Source: Maniola hyperantus (taxonomy: Eukaryota > Arthropoda > Insecta > Lepidoptera > Nymphalidae). From it: 64,000 bases of DNA. This document shows, piece by piece, positions 27,601-39,200 of the stretch. Positions within the stretch are counted from its first letter, which is position 1. Every line of letters starts with the position of its first letter. The notes beneath the pieces were generated by a model. That model was not told the DNA's origin. It did not search any database and worked only from the letters and a program-made list of their open reading frames with translations. The DNA lies in NCBI RefSeq assembly GCF_902806685.2, contig NC_048539.1, positions 14,238,378-14,302,377 of the forward strand. Reading direction: 5' to 3'. A program made the position numbers and the translations under genes.

Positions 27601-30600
27601 TAACATTAGAAAGATTTTTTCTAAATTGTTTTTTAATGTATCATCCTAAGCCCTGAGTGTACCTAACTTAAAATTAACGTTAACAGCTGCTGTGAGTCAT
27701 TTAATATGGACGGGAAAGGGACAAAATATTTTTTCGTCCTTTTAGGGCTCCGTACCCAAAGGGTAAAACGGGACCCTATTACTAAGACTCCACTGTGCAT
27801 CCGTCTGTCTGTCCGTCTGTCTGCCCGTCTGTCACCAGGCTGTATCTCATGAACCATGAGAGTTGAACTTTTCACAGATGATGTACTTCTGTTGCCGCTA
27901 TAACAACAAATACTAAGAAACAGAATAAAATTAATATTTAAAGGGGCCCCCCCAGCAACAAACGTGATTTTTTTTGCTCGTTTTTATTGATAATGGTACG
28001 GAACCCTTCGTGCGCGAGTCCGACTCGCACTTGGCCGGTTTTTTTTAATTTATTCAGATACAAGTTAGCTCTTAAATGTGATCTCACATGGTGGTAAGCT
28101 GTGGGTATGCAATTGATTGGGATTGCGATGACAGTCTAGTGGTTAAGGCTGAGATCTATAAAGCGCGATTTGACTTTGCTCAGACTTAAAATTGAGTTAA
28201 AACAAGATAGATTTATTTGAGAGCTCTGTCTTTGCTTAGACTTAAGTCTAAGCAAAGTCAGAGTGCGCTCTATAGATCTCACAATATGACTGTCGGTCTC
28301 CTATCCGGGAGGTCGTTTTTGGGCACGCACTTTTAACTTTCGGAGTTATGTGCGTTTCATCAAGTAAATATCACTTGCTTTAACGGTGAATGAAAACGTC
28401 CTTAGGAAACCTGCATGCCTCAGAGTTCTGTTTTCAAAGGTGTGTGAAGTCTGCCAGTCCACACTGCCACCAGCATGGCAGACTAAAATCTAAACCCTTC
28501 TCATTTTAAGAGGAGACCTGTACTCAGCAGTGGGTTGGCAATGGGCTGATCATGATGATGATGAATGATGATGCAGTTTAAGATGTTCGTCCCAACGCAG
28601 AGTTAACGTTAACTTTAAAAGTTACACTAGCCAGTATTTTGGATCTCTTTGAAACTATGTAAGGGCTACATACAGTTCCCAGACTTATGTAAATCGGCCT
28701 AGTTACAAAAGCCGTTGTACACTTTGCGTAAATTTAATATAGCTATGTCAACACGATAATAACGTAACGCCGTGCGTAACGCGTAGATTTTTTTTTGTTA
28801 AACTTAATTTTTATTGGAAAACAATGTCAATTTCGTTTTGAAAATGTCATATTTATTTTAAAAAAACGTATTATTCAAATACTTAATCTTTGAACTAAAA
28901 TCAACTAAAATACACTTTAAAATATCTCGTACCTAGATGCATTTATGACCAAATACTGAAAAGAATTTTCAAGGTTGAAAAAAACTGGTTGTTTGTTATC
29001 TTGAAAAATTATTATTATAATTCAGATTTTAAACCCTAATCAGTAATCACATAATATTATGAGGATGAAAGTTTGGATGTATTGGAACTTCTTCACGCTA
29101 CAATGAGTGAATCAATTTGGCTGAAATTTGGGAAAAAGATAGCTTATAACTCTTAACTGTAGGTAGATACCTATACCTACCTACCTGATAAAAACATACA
29201 AAGCTTAAACAAAACTAACGCTAACAATACTTTTTGCGATTGTTTGCTTGTAAATAGATACGAAGAATTTTTTTAGTGTTGTTTTATCTAAAAGTGAGGA
29301 AATATGCACTTACCTACTTAAAAACAAGTAGGTACACCAAATAGATGACACTCAATATATTATTTTATTTATCGCGGACCTCGAAGGTAGTCAACGAAAA
29401 GGACCTCAAGAATCGTCCAGGACAAAAAATCCTTTAAAATCATTTACTAAAGTTAGGTTAAAAGAGAAAGAGAGCTTCATGATTCTTGAAAGGGATTGGT
29501 TGGTCCATGGGTATAAGAAAGATGCCTAAACAAGGTCCATTAGAAAAACTGATAAAAGATAATTTAACTTGCAAGAGGAGAGATGCCGAGCTGTCCTAGA
29601 GCTTTTATATCGCAAAGAGCTTTAAGCCCAGCAATGAATTTATCAAAAACTAGCCCGCAACTTCATCCGCGTGTACTACGCAAATTTCAAACCCCTATTT
29701 TACCCCTTTAGGAGTTTAATTTTCAAAAATCTTTTCTTAGTGGGATGTCTACGTCATAATAGTTATCGTCATGCCAAATTTCAGCCTGATCGGTACAGTA
29801 GCTTGAGTTGTGCGTTGATGTATCAATCGTTCAGTCAGTCAGCATCTCCTTTTATACAATCTTTAGATAAAGATTTTATATGTTCTGGTAAACTGATCAG
29901 TGTCAAGGACATTTGCTAGTTTTTCGTTAAGACAACGTTATAGTTAATTGGCCTTGAAATCTTTGAACATTGACGATGTTGACTTGTTACTATACAGTCT
30001 ATAAGAGCTTTTAGAGCTTTCGCATTTTTACGTCTGCATACAAAGTGACTTTCAAATACTTTAGCCGAATACTGAATAAAGAGATATAATACAAATAAAA
30101 TCACTTGGAATTATATCTACATCACCATCAGTGGCAAAGATGTGTTCTGAATGTTAAATGATTAACGATTCTAAAATTAAAATAATGTATTTAAAGTTAA
30201 TAGGTAAGTACATCTGTTCGAATATATTTATAAATGTTAATATAGTGAACCTAATTTCTGTTTTCAAGGTTAGTACACTTTAATACATAGATGTAGAGAG
30301 ATAAGGTATCGCAAATACTTATAACGTCTTTGAATGACTTGCGATTCCTAATTAGTAAATTGTGTCTGTCTGTGTGTTAGTTTTTCGCGGTCCATCCGTT
30401 CAAATGATTTTCATGAATGATTTTACTGTAAGGTACAGCGATAACTTGCATCCCAGGAGACGGATATACCGATGGGCTACTTTTTATCCCGGAAAATCAA
30501 AAAGTTCCCACGGGATTTTCAATAGCCTAAATTCACGCGGACTAAGTAACAGGTGTCATTTTTATTAGTTTTATTTATTAGGAATAAATTAGTTCACTAT

Positions 30601-31377
30601 ATTATGTACAAAAACAGCAAGTCATTTTAATGGTCAGTATGTAAGTATCATCATCATCATCATCATCACTGACCCATCACCGTCTCACTACTGAGCACTA
30701 ATTTACCCAACTTTATTACAACAACTTACTAGGTCTTCAACCTTTATTAAGTATTATTGATTATAACGTATTCAACAAGGGAAACCCTTCTGAGATTAAT
30801 TGATAATAAAAGAGACTATGGCTTAAATTTTTGAAAAATGTTGTATTTTAGATGTTTTATTTGAAGTAAATCACCTAGGTATCACAATTCACATCATATC
30901 TTTATGAAACCGAACTGCATTGCAAGGTATTCTCCTGATATTTTCCTTTCCATACATTCCTAACAACTGTCAAAATTGGTTCTACATTATTACTAGATGT
31001 GAAAAGTATTGTAAAAAATGACAACCTCAATGTTAAAACAGATTATGAAATTTTCAGCCGCAAAACGCAAACCTGGTAATTAGTTGCTACAATTTCTTGC
31101 GCATAAATTCGTATGTAGCACACTGATTAGTATTGACTAGTACTACAATTACTATACTTACTACAAGTACCCAATTTCTATGATCAATTAAGAAAGCGTT
31201 AAGTGTTAACTACATAAAAAGATTTAAAGCACTTTTAGTTAAAGTTAGTCAGCTACTTATTAGTAATATTATAATTTAAAAAATAGCGTGAAATATTTTA
31301 TTTATATTAATTTTATTTTTCAATTGAGACTTACTCGTAAGAGCAGCTACGGCAGCCAATACGATGAACACTTTCAT
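18643..31377 (-). CDS. obst-A: Obstructor-A (CPAP3-A), chitin-binding cuticle organiser, complete
   Basis: Five coding exons on the minus strand: 31377-31335, 23903-23703, 21252-21049, 19507-19294 and 18700-18643 (TAA). They sum to 720 nt, 239 residues, and every phase matches. Exon 1 encodes the signal peptide MKVFIVLAAVAALT. Three ChtBD2 domains follow, each with six cysteines: 22-75, 90-145 and 158-221. The blocks KLCPDGLVFDP, CDQPFNVDCGDRTELQ, CPRRNGFFAHPDP, HFDEYSGTCVWPD, FYVCLNG and GCEDWYKD are those I know from insect obstructor-A. The family protein is secreted into the assembling procuticle, where it scaffolds chitin together with Serpentine/Vermiform deacetylases and Knickkopf (family knowledge). 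Intron 1 is 7.4 kb and separates the signal-peptide exon from the rest, a usual place for developmental enhancers. Each chitin-binding domain occupies essentially one exon. Confidence 0.95.
19864..19909. repeat. 21-bp hairpin with 4-nt loop in obst-A intron 3
   Basis: Arms 19864-19884 and 19889-19909 with one G:T-type mismatch; core CAGCTGTTGATCTTAC-like. It follows a LINE-like fragment (AACCGACTTCCAAAAAGGAG, about 19795-19815). Confidence 0.7.
20647..20812. mobile_element. MITE with long inverted repeats in obst-A intron 3
   Basis: About 165 bp. Both ends contain ACTACGGGATATAAATTAT, in inverse orientation, and inside are AATATTGG-type blocks. A half copy with CACTACGTGATATAAATTAT lies at 20124-20215. 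Confidence 0.7.
21383..21540 (+). pseudogene. LINE reverse-transcriptase C-terminal remnant
   Basis: Plus-strand translation gives GRPKKRWMDCVKEDM, then after a frame break a segment ending in a GADPT-like sequence (gtgccgaccccac). The block GRPKKRW-DCV is the end of many insect non-LTR retrotransposon ORFs. The copy holds a TGA and a frameshift and is dead. It lies in obst-A intron 2. Confidence 0.75.
22097..22320 (+). repeat. Family A repeat
   Basis: Complete copy with a GACTGACTGACTGACTGATC head and GTCGCGAGCATAAGCTAGTG end; in obst-A intron 2. Confidence 0.75.
22440..22463 (+). repeat. (AGAAT)n microsatellite
   Basis: Four to five AGAAT units in obst-A intron 2. Confidence 0.8.
26495..26803 (-). 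repeat. tRNA-derived SINE
   Basis: Minus strand: A-box region TAGCCTATAGTGGTTAGGAC, B-box region GGTTCGATCCCGGGCACGCA, body with CACTTGCTTTAACGGTGAAA and GAAACCTGCATGCC, and a 3' end in the GGGTTGATCATGA region. The best-preserved of five copies in the window. Confidence 0.8.
26837..26997. mobile_element. MITE of the CGCGACAGGTC family, intact copy
   Basis: About 160 bp with near-matching inverted ends: TAGCACGCGACTGGTCAAGA on the left and TAGTACGCGACAGGTCGAGA read inward from the right. The GC-rich centre resembles the other copies in the window. Confidence 0.75.
27735..28048 (+). repeat. LINE-tail-like repeat (GGGCTCCGTACCC ... GACTCGCACTTGGCCGGTT)
   Basis: TTTAGGGCTCCGTACCCAAA, a run of GTCTGTCTGTCC units and GGTACGGAACCCTTCGTGCG, then CGAGTCCGACTCGCACTTGG, mark a repeat seen throughout lepidopteran genomes. 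Near-complete copy. Confidence 0.7.
28118..28574 (+). repeat. tRNA-derived SINE carrying an inserted MITE
   Basis: Same family as 26495-26803. The head (CAGTCTAGTGGTTAAGGCT) is separated from its B-box part and body by an inverted-repeat element at 28149-28281. It ends in an ATGATGATG microsatellite. Confidence 0.75.
28149..28281. mobile_element. Small palindromic MITE
   Basis: 133 bp with inverted ends GAGATCTATAAAGCGC and, inward from the right, GAGATCTATAGAGCGC. The interior holds a further hairpin (GCTTAGACTTAAGTCTAAGC). Inserted in the SINE at 28118. Confidence 0.75.
29649..29878 (-). repeat. Family A repeat
   Basis: Inverse copy with CCGCAACTTCATCCGCGTG and GTTCAGTCAGTCAGCATCTC; in obst-A intron 1. 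Confidence 0.65.
30645..30720 (-). repeat. SINE tail with ATC microsatellite
   Basis: Eight ATC units followed by CTGACCCATCACCGTCTCAC and TACTGAGCAC, the inverse of the tail of the tRNA-derived SINE. The head is missing. Confidence 0.6.
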
Positions 31378-31463
31378 GATGACCTTTTTGATTATATGAT
31401 TAAAAAATATTTAAAAATACAATGACTAGATTATGGTCCGACCCCTCTGGCGACCCTGGTGCG

Positions 31464-31468
31464 ACTGA
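31464..31468 (-). promoter_or_regulatory. Candidate obst-A initiator (TCAGT)
   Basis: On the minus strand a TCAGT pentamer, the arthropod initiator consensus, sits about 87 nt upstream of the obst-A ATG in a short GC-richer tract (31440-31530). No convincing TATA box is seen 25-30 nt upstream. This is inference from motif and position only. Confidence 0.3.
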
Positions 31469-32530
31469 CGAATGCAAGCGTCGCTCGCGCTTTTTCTTCA
31501 CCTGACCTGCGTATGCGCCTAAAACCGGTACGAAGACTTAGGCGTGATTTAACAAATTATTATATTAATGAAACAATACTAATTTCCGCAATTTCTTATT
31601 AATCCCATCTGTTGATGAGTTCGTTAGCTAAATATGATATTCCTAGAGAAGTACTAACTGCTTAGTTCTCTAATACGATACTGCGCCGCCCGACCGCTTA
31701 CTCCTGACATACTGATTATTTATGAGCGCTCTATTTCCGTATGCAGGACGTAATTTATAACGTTACAGTAAACAATCCTCTATGACCCTTGAGACTACTT
31801 CGACGTATCTATAAATGTGGTTAACTGTACATCCTAAAACTCAGTCTATGATACGTCGTGCATAATAATAGCACTGTAGGTACCTACTTGTTTGGAATTT
31901 TTTTTTTCAATGCACGTGGACACCAACACGGCACCGTTCACTTTGACAGGTTTCTTAAATTTAGGTCCATGAAATTCAACATTCGAACCGTCTGGTGCCA
32001 AGCATGCATTTTATTATTTCGTTTTATATGGACGAATTACACCATTGTATAAAATGTAAGTAGGTACTTACTATACGTAGTTGAGTAGAGTTAGTAATAT
32101 GAAATTGGGCGTTCGATTTACGAATACGACTTAGAAGGTTGTTATAACTTATTTAGGTAATTAACTACCTACATATCTCAACCTAACTGTGCAACTTTTG
32201 TCTGCAAAAGACTATTAATCATGCATCACAGTATACCATTAGGTATAAATTATAATATGCAAGTAAGAATGATACGTACGTGCATTGTGACAGACAGCAC
32301 CAAAGAAGTCTCACATGAGACGCAAAGTTCAACTGGCGCTCATATAATCATTGCGAAATTAACCTTTCCTATATTCGCGTACGGAACAGAAGATGTTGCC
32401 TGTTGAGATTCGCATAGCATCATCAAAGTGTTGATTACATTGCACTTGCACGCATAATGGTGACAAAGACAAATACGTTCCACTAAGCTAGTACTTACCT
32501 GTAAAGTTAAGCTCACGCCTCACATAATAT

Positions 32531-32755
32531 AAACTAGCTTATGCTGGCGACCTCATCCGCGTGGACTACACTTTCAAACCCCTTTTTCACCCCCTTAGGG
32601 GTTTAATATAAAAAAATCCTTTCTTAGCGGTTGCCTACGTCATAACAGCTATCTGCATGCCAAATTTCAGCCCGATCGGTGCATTAGTTTGAGCTGTGCG
32701 CTGATAGATCAGTCAGTAAGTCAGTCACCTTTTCCTTTTATACATTTATAGATAA
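32531..32755 (-). repeat. Family A repeat
   Basis: Inverse copy with CTAGCTTATGCTGGCGACCT and CAGTCAGTAAGTCAGTCACC; about 1.1 kb upstream of obst-A. Confidence 0.7.
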
Positions 32756-32785
32756 ATACCTTCTAACCTGTGTAATAAGCTATTA

Positions 32786-32885
32786 TAGCCTAGTAGTTAA
32801 GACGCCCGCACGCTAATCGGAGGTCGGGATTCGATCCGGGGCACGCATCTCTAACTTTTCAGTGTTATGTAATCACTTGCTTAGC
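32786..32885 (+). repeat. tRNA-derived SINE, 5' fragment
   Basis: TAGCCTAGTAGTTAAGACGC and TCGGGATTCGATCCGGGGCA are the A- and B-box regions of the SINE. The homology stops soon after TAATCACTTGCTT. Confidence 0.7.
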
Positions 32886-32924
32886 ATTTACTGCTAGTAA
32901 GTAGCACACGAGTAGATATCGCTA

Positions 32925-33150
32925 CCTGTAGGTTTTTTCTACAGACACACCGACAGACAGACAACAAAGTGATCCTATAAGGGTTTCGTTTTTCCTTTTG
33001 AGGTATTTTTAGGAACCCTAAATATTGTAAAATGGCCGTCATGAAAATTAAAAAAAAATTGAAAAGTGTTATTTTTTAGACGTACCTACGCTTCTTAGAA
33101 GTACGAAACTCTCCGTATGCGAGTCCGACTAGCACTGATCGATTTTTTTT
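32925..33150 (+). repeat. LINE-tail-like repeat, diverged
   Basis: ACACACCGACAGACAGACAA, then TAGGAACCCTAAAT and CGAGTCCGACTAGCACTGAT. Diverged copy of the 27735 family. Confidence 0.55.
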
Positions 33151-34329
33151 ATAATTACAGAGATACCCACCTACTTTTCATTTCTCTCCTCTAAATTCTC
33201 TGCATAGTCGTAAACATTATAATACTTAGTCGACGTGGAGGACGTAGTGGCATCCGGCTACATGTGGGCCGCTCGTAGCGCATCTGGTGTCTCAAAGGTC
33301 AACAAGTAGGTATCTAATCAGTCACAATCAGGCACAGTCGCCCGTTCCACTATCTCTAATGAAGTTACGATGAAATCCATTCTTTATTATTTAAACTAGC
33401 TGATGCGCGCGATTATTTTGAACTCTTTGATTTTCGAGGATAAAAAGTAGCCAGGTGTTTAACTATACCACCCATGCAAAAAATCACGGCGATCCCTTCC
33501 TCCGTTGCGACGTGATTGAAAGACAAACCAACAAATCAATAAATGAACAAACAAACACACTTCCGCATTTGTAATAGAATAGAATATTTTTTTATTCTTG
33601 TTAACTTTTTATAAGTAAGTACTTATGAATAGTCAGGTAGTTTTAATTTACCAATAATTTAATATGGGTAGGTATTGATTGTCAATGCGAATGTGTGTTT
33701 GTCTGTCTGCTAGCTTTTCACGGCCTATCTGTTTTACAGTTTTTGACGAAAATTGGTGCAGAGAAAACTTGCATCCTTGGGAATGACTTATGCTACATTT
33801 TGTCCCGGCAAATCAAAGTGGGATTCAATTTCAATCCTACAATTTTAGGTAGTTTTTATTTGAAAAAAATATCGCGATATTATAACCAATTATTATTGGT
33901 CTATGATATTTGAATACATGTCTGTTTGCCGATTTGCGCACTGGCGGCATTTTCGTGGTACTTACTGAACTTTTATTAGGTAGGTTTTTTAAGTATTTAG
34001 TTTAGGTACCTACTAATATTTTTGAATATTTTATTCAACAGGAAATTATAACTAGGTGCATTGCATATTTATACATCGAATTTAACTACTGTCGCCTAAG
34101 CAAATGATTTTCTTGATAGAAGTGATATTTTTCTTATATTTACAAAGTACTCGGTGATTTTCGAATAAGCATTCATGGAGACGGTCAGGGGTGCGGACAG
34201 ATCCTCTTATCGGAGCAGAAACATTTCGAGTACTTCATAGCATCATAGCTGACATAGAAAAGCTTGAGTTTGTTTTTTATAAGATGCCATAACTTAGGCA
34301 AAGGTAGCTAGAGTAGCCTGAGACCAAAG

Positions 34330-34613
34330 AGGCGTCTCTAGCCCCTGTGGCGCCCGTGTGCAACCAGTACCCTGGCGCCCTCTAGTCTAGTAGGAGAAGT
34401 CAAAATGGAATATTAAGAGTTATATTTTCAAACGGAAATTCGGATGCAAATGGTGCAATTTTAAATAATGACGGCGTCGGCCATAACACGAGCGCAGGGT
34501 ATTTGAGAGCGCCGGCATCGAAGCATCTTTGAAGGTGTCGCATGAGGGCGTTTGGCGCCCCCTTAGACCCGGCGCCCGTGTGCGCCGCACACCCTGCACC
34601 ATAGACGCCTCTG
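34330..34613. mobile_element. hAT-type MITE with perfect 8-bp duplication
   Basis: 284 bp between identical GACCAAAG octamers (34322-34329 and 34614-34621). The ends are AGGCGTCTCTAG and the inverse of CAGAGGCGTCTATGG. The interior carries several GGCGCC blocks and no open frame of its own. Confidence 0.75.
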
Positions 34614-34919
34614 GACCAAAGCCTAAAGCAATATACCTAGTACTTAGTAGGTAACCAATGTGCGTTCAAACTTAATGTTATCAAGCCACGTATCAAGCAC
34701 GTAATTAGCATTAAACCATGATTAAACCGGTTACAAATGATAGATCACAGACAATGCTGTCAATTCGACAATAGTTACTTTCACTGAACTAAGTCTATCA
34801 AGGGAAATAAATTAACATCGACACTTCCGCATGCTTAGCTAAATTATAGTGTCATAGGCGATTGCAATAGTGCGAGACTGAAGATGAAGTAGGTTCATTG
34901 GTGCGGTTTATTTAGAAAT

Positions 34920-35338
34920 GACGAGGTCAGGAGACGTGGTGCAGGCGCAGACTAGTCATTAGTGTGACGGTGTATATCTAACACTTTACTTGTCATTTTT
35001 TACAAAAGGCTCGTCGTGAGATTATCCGTTCTGCTAGTCAGTGTGTGTTTTCTTATGCTAGATCACTGTTCAAGCATCACAGGCGATCCGTGGAGATTAG
35101 AGAAACCGACATAAAGAAACCCATAACAGAGACGAAGCCAGGAGACGTGGCGCAGGCACATACTCGTCATCAGTGTGACGCTTTACTTGTCAATTTTTTT
35201 CTGAAGGCTCGCAGCGACACTTTTGAGATGGTCCGTCCTATGCTAGTCCGAACTCCGAAGTCTCCCAATGCTGTGTTTTCTTGTGCTGCATCAAGCACCA
35301 CAGGCGATCTGTGGAGACTTGAGAAACCGACATAAATA
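34920..35338 (+). repeat. Diverged direct duplication, about 211-bp unit
   Basis: Unit 1 (34920-35118) and unit 2 (35131-35338) share CAGGAGACGTGG near the start, AGTGTGACG, CTTTACTTGTCA, and the end GAGAAACCGACATAAA. A 97-codon open frame across unit 2 shows no protein features. Confidence 0.7.
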
Positions 35339-35368
35339 CCCAGAGACCAGTCGCAAATATTATGTACG

Positions 35369-35600
35369 TACTAGCTGATGCCCGCGACTTCGTACGCGTG
35401 GATTTGGATTTTTAAAAATTCCGTGGGAACTCTTTGATTTTCCGGAATAAAAAGAAGCCTATGTCCAGGTCCTCCAGGTCTTAAACTCACAAACAAACAA
35501 ACAAAGGTCATGCAAAAAATCACGTCGATCCGTTGCTATGTTGTACGTGATTGAAGGACAAACCAACAAACAAACACATTTTCGCGAGTGATGTAGCAAT
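35369..35600 (+). repeat. Family B repeat upstream of Hen1
   Basis: ACTAGCTGATGCCCGCGACT, GTGGGAACTCTTTGATTTTC and CCGGAATAAAAAGAAGCCTA, then AAATCACGTCGATCCGTTGC. Confidence 0.7.
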
Positions 35601-35621
35601 GTTTTACGGCTCATAGGGATG

Positions 35622-35880
35622 AAGAGCGGTGATAGCCCAGTGGTTGATGTCGGCCTTCTATTCGGTAGGTTAGGTTCAATGCCGGGCACACACCTTTAAC
35701 TTTTCGGAGCTACGCGCGTTTTAAGCAATTAAATATCACTTGCTTTAACGATGAAGGAAAACATCGTAAAGGAAACCTGCATACGGTCTGAGAATTCCCC
35801 ATATTGTTTTTAAAGGTGTCAAGTCTTCCTGCCAATCCACACTTGGCCAGCGTGGTAGATGATAATTAGCGGAGAGCACT
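35622..35880 (+). repeat. tRNA-derived SINE
   Basis: GATAGCCCAGTGGTTGATGT, GGTTCAATGCCGGGCACACA and the body TAAATATCACTTGCTTTAAC match the family. It lies about 370 bp upstream of the Hen1 start codon. Confidence 0.7.
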
Positions 35881-36246
35881 TAGGTAATAGTGCTTATCTA
35901 AAAAATTGTACCCTTTTAAATCCACTTAATTATCATTCTAAAGTTACCCGCTTTGGTTGTATTCTATAGCATCTATAAAAAAAACTATTGTCTATTATGG
36001 TTTGGCTGACATTGACAAATGACAAAGCCATAAAGCACTAAGGCCACCAACCACCACTAAGGGCACCACTGACAGATCCTTGACATCCTGACATTTCACA
36101 AAAACAAAACAATAACAATCAAGTAAAACATGTGAAAATCAGTGAAAATTATAGAAATTATCGGCACAGTACCTATATAATAATATGTCGTAGGAGAAAT
36201 AGAATTCATAGAATTTCACAAAATACCACATGTACTAATCAGAACA

Positions 36247-39200
36247 ATGATTATCGCATTTCAGGCATTGTTATTCTTCCGGGAAACTTTCGTCACCGTG
36301 ATCGAAAGATTTCTTGGGCCGTACTACCGAAAGTTGAGTTTGAGGTTTAAAAGTGATGAAGAAGACGACGATGATGAGTCTGATGATCACGTATTTGCGG
36401 AGTACGATGATGAAAAGGGGATTGTGTTTTACCCGCCGGTGTATGCGCAGCGATACGCCGCCGTCAGCGACTGTCTTTTGGACGAACGATGGTGTGGCAA
36501 TTTGGAGAAGGTAAATTAATTCTACGTTTTAAAGTATACATACCTTGAGCTTTAGGTAGGTAGGGGCTCTACGAGTTGGATAAGACCAATAATTATTACA
36601 ACCTACAGGTATGTACAAAAAAAGAGTATCAAAATATAGGTAAATGTAAAGGCCCGTAAGTAAATAGGTAGGCTGTAAATATAAAGGAATCCCCTTATTT
36701 TACCCCCTTAGAGGATGAATTATACATTGATACAATTACTGACTTATTTACAAACAGAAGCCTACCAGGCTCCATATATTTATCTAACTTAAAAAATCAC
36801 ATATTTCCCATAAAAACTAACATCTCTTATTTTGGTTCCTTAGAAAATTAATTTTCATAAATCCTTTTGTAATTCTTACATAATATGTTATTTGTGAAAT
36901 TCCTGCGCAATCATTAGGCATCTAGATTCTAGATCCACTTGTTTAAGCTGTACACTGTCTGTTAGTATTGGTAGAATGATTTTATTAAGTAGATTTAAAT
37001 GCTTAAAATTTAATATTGTTTATCATTTAATATTATACATTTATCATTTAAATGTATAATATTTGTTTCAGGTTGTAGATCTTGGATACCATGACATGAG
37101 TTTCATCAAATATCTTAAAGATGTGCCTGGAATAAAACACATTTTAGGAGTGGACATAGAATCTATTCCTCTGAGATGTTCATCCGACCTTCTGGGATGT
37201 GACAACTATGTAGCAAAAAGAGAAACCCCATTGCAAGTTACTGTAAGTTAATTTTTGTATTTAATTTAATTATAGTAATACTGCAAAATGGCAAGGGAAC
37301 ATTATGAGCAATGGATGGGTTGATCATGATGAATTAAATTCTTGTAAGCTGACAACATTCCATCTACACACACTAAACATTTTGCATCATCATGCTGCAT
37401 ATGCATGGCTTAGGTTTGGAATACTCTTCCCAATCTGTGTTTCCCACCAATTAGTCACACATCATCACTTTCCATCAGGTGTGCTTGTGGTCAAGCGTTT
37501 GTCTATAATGAATAAAAAAGCATTATTGTAGAATTGTTGTTTCAGCTTTTTCAGGGTAATGCAGCAGACCCAGACTACAGGCTAATAGGATGTGATGCTG
37601 TGGTGGCCATTGAAATGATAGAGCACATGCTTCCACATGACCTGGAGCGACTCATCCATACAGTTTTTGGTTTCATAAAACCCCGTATAGCTGTTTTTAC
37701 CACACCTAATGGGGATTTTAATGTCCTGTTCAAAGCTTTGCAGAAAAATGGCTTGAGAAGATTGGACCATATGTTTGAATGGAGCCGTGAACAGTTTCAT
37801 GATTGGTATTGATCTTTTGAAAACATTTTTTGTTAAGCAGGTATCATTATTTTTAAGTTTGACATTTCTAGCTGTCATTTTGGTCTCTGGGATTAAAAAA
37901 TAGACTATAGATACTTTTTGAACTGGGCCGAACAAAATGTATTCTGTGACTCTAGAACCCAAACTAACTTTATGTTACAGGTGTAGCAATATAGTTGCTC
38001 GGTACCCGGAATACACAGTCACCTGCAAGGGCATAGGCCCTGGCCCACCCGACACATTGCAGTTAGGCTGTTGCAGCCAACTTGCACTGTTTGTTGCTAA
38101 AGATTACAATAAGCAGCCCGACTTGGATCTTAACACCTTGGCTTTAGTGGCAAGTAAGTTATCATCATCATCATAATCTCAATTCATCACCGGTCCATTA
38201 CTAAGCATCAGACTCCTCTGTCAACGGGAAGAGTAGGCCATAGACGCTGGCCATATCTGGATTGGCCGTCTTCACACAACTTTAAGGACATATGGAGAAC
38301 TGAAACATGCAGGTTTCCTTTCGATGTTTCCTTCACTGTATAAAGCAAGTGATATTTAATTACTTGAAATGCACAACTTTACTCTGAAAAGTTAAAGGTG
38401 CCAGGATTGAACCCCTGGACTCCCAAATAGGAATCCAACGTCTTACCCTAGTAGTGATAGCCTAGTGGCTATCACTGCTATCTTAGTGCTAGTCTAAAAA
38501 TAGGATTTCTAATAAATTTCACTTTTATTTCAGAAACATCAAGTCTAAGCGATTTAAGTCACATGATAGACAGTTGGGAGAGTTCAGATTTGACAATAGA
38601 AAACAATATGATATGTGCACCACCCAGGTGAGCTTATAATTTTCTTATTTTGTTTATATATTGGGTAAAAGAGTCACTCTATTCTTTCTCTTAGTTAAAA
38701 TTGCTTTTTGTTACTGTATGTCTTATTGGTTCCAAAATAAATAGAAATATAAAGATTTTTTTATTCAAATAAAGGGGCTTTTTAATCGTCACTTGAATCT
38801 TTCACTTGATCAGAAAGACCTTCCTACCAAGAAGAACAAGCAAGAAACTAGGCGGTTGCTGTTTTCAAATATTCAATTTATGATGTTATGCCATGTATAA
38901 GTACATGCAGTCCTGTGCATTGCTGGAGCGAAATTATGGATTTGTCAATAAATTATGTTTTTCTCTTTTATTTGATTCGTCTTAGAGATGGATTTTATTA
39001 GAACGCTGCTGCATGAAATGATAGAAAATTTTGTATGCTTGCAACTGATATAATTTTAGCAGTTTATTCTTAAAGATAAAGCCTAAAATTTAGACTTCAA
39101 AAGTTAAGCGTTAAGATTTGTATCCTCTGTCTTGATCGCTGGCTACGCTGCACGTGCGTCGAATAGGCGTTAAAGACTATTTGACGGACGTGCAAATCCC

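Larger units (their letters stand above)
23904..31334 (-). other. Intron 1 of obst-A
   Basis: 7.4 kb. It holds the SINE at 26495, MITEs at 26837 and 28149, the LINE-tail repeat at 27735 and a family A repeat at 29649. The stretches 24,000-26,000 and 28,600-29,600 show no recognisable repeats and are the best places for enhancers. Confidence 0.7.
31378..36246. other. Divergent intergenic region between obst-A and Hen1
   Basis: 4.9 kb, bordered by two divergently transcribed genes. It contains family A/B repeats, SINE pieces, the hAT MITE (34330-34613) and the direct duplication (34920-35338). The 180 nt before Hen1 are free of repeats and include GACATTGACAAATGACAAAG, a likely 5' UTR/promoter. 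Confidence 0.7.

Noticed and set aside
37582..37962. 126-codon minus-strand open frame
   Set aside because: It is antisense to Hen1 exon 3, whose sense frame shows the catalytic motifs.
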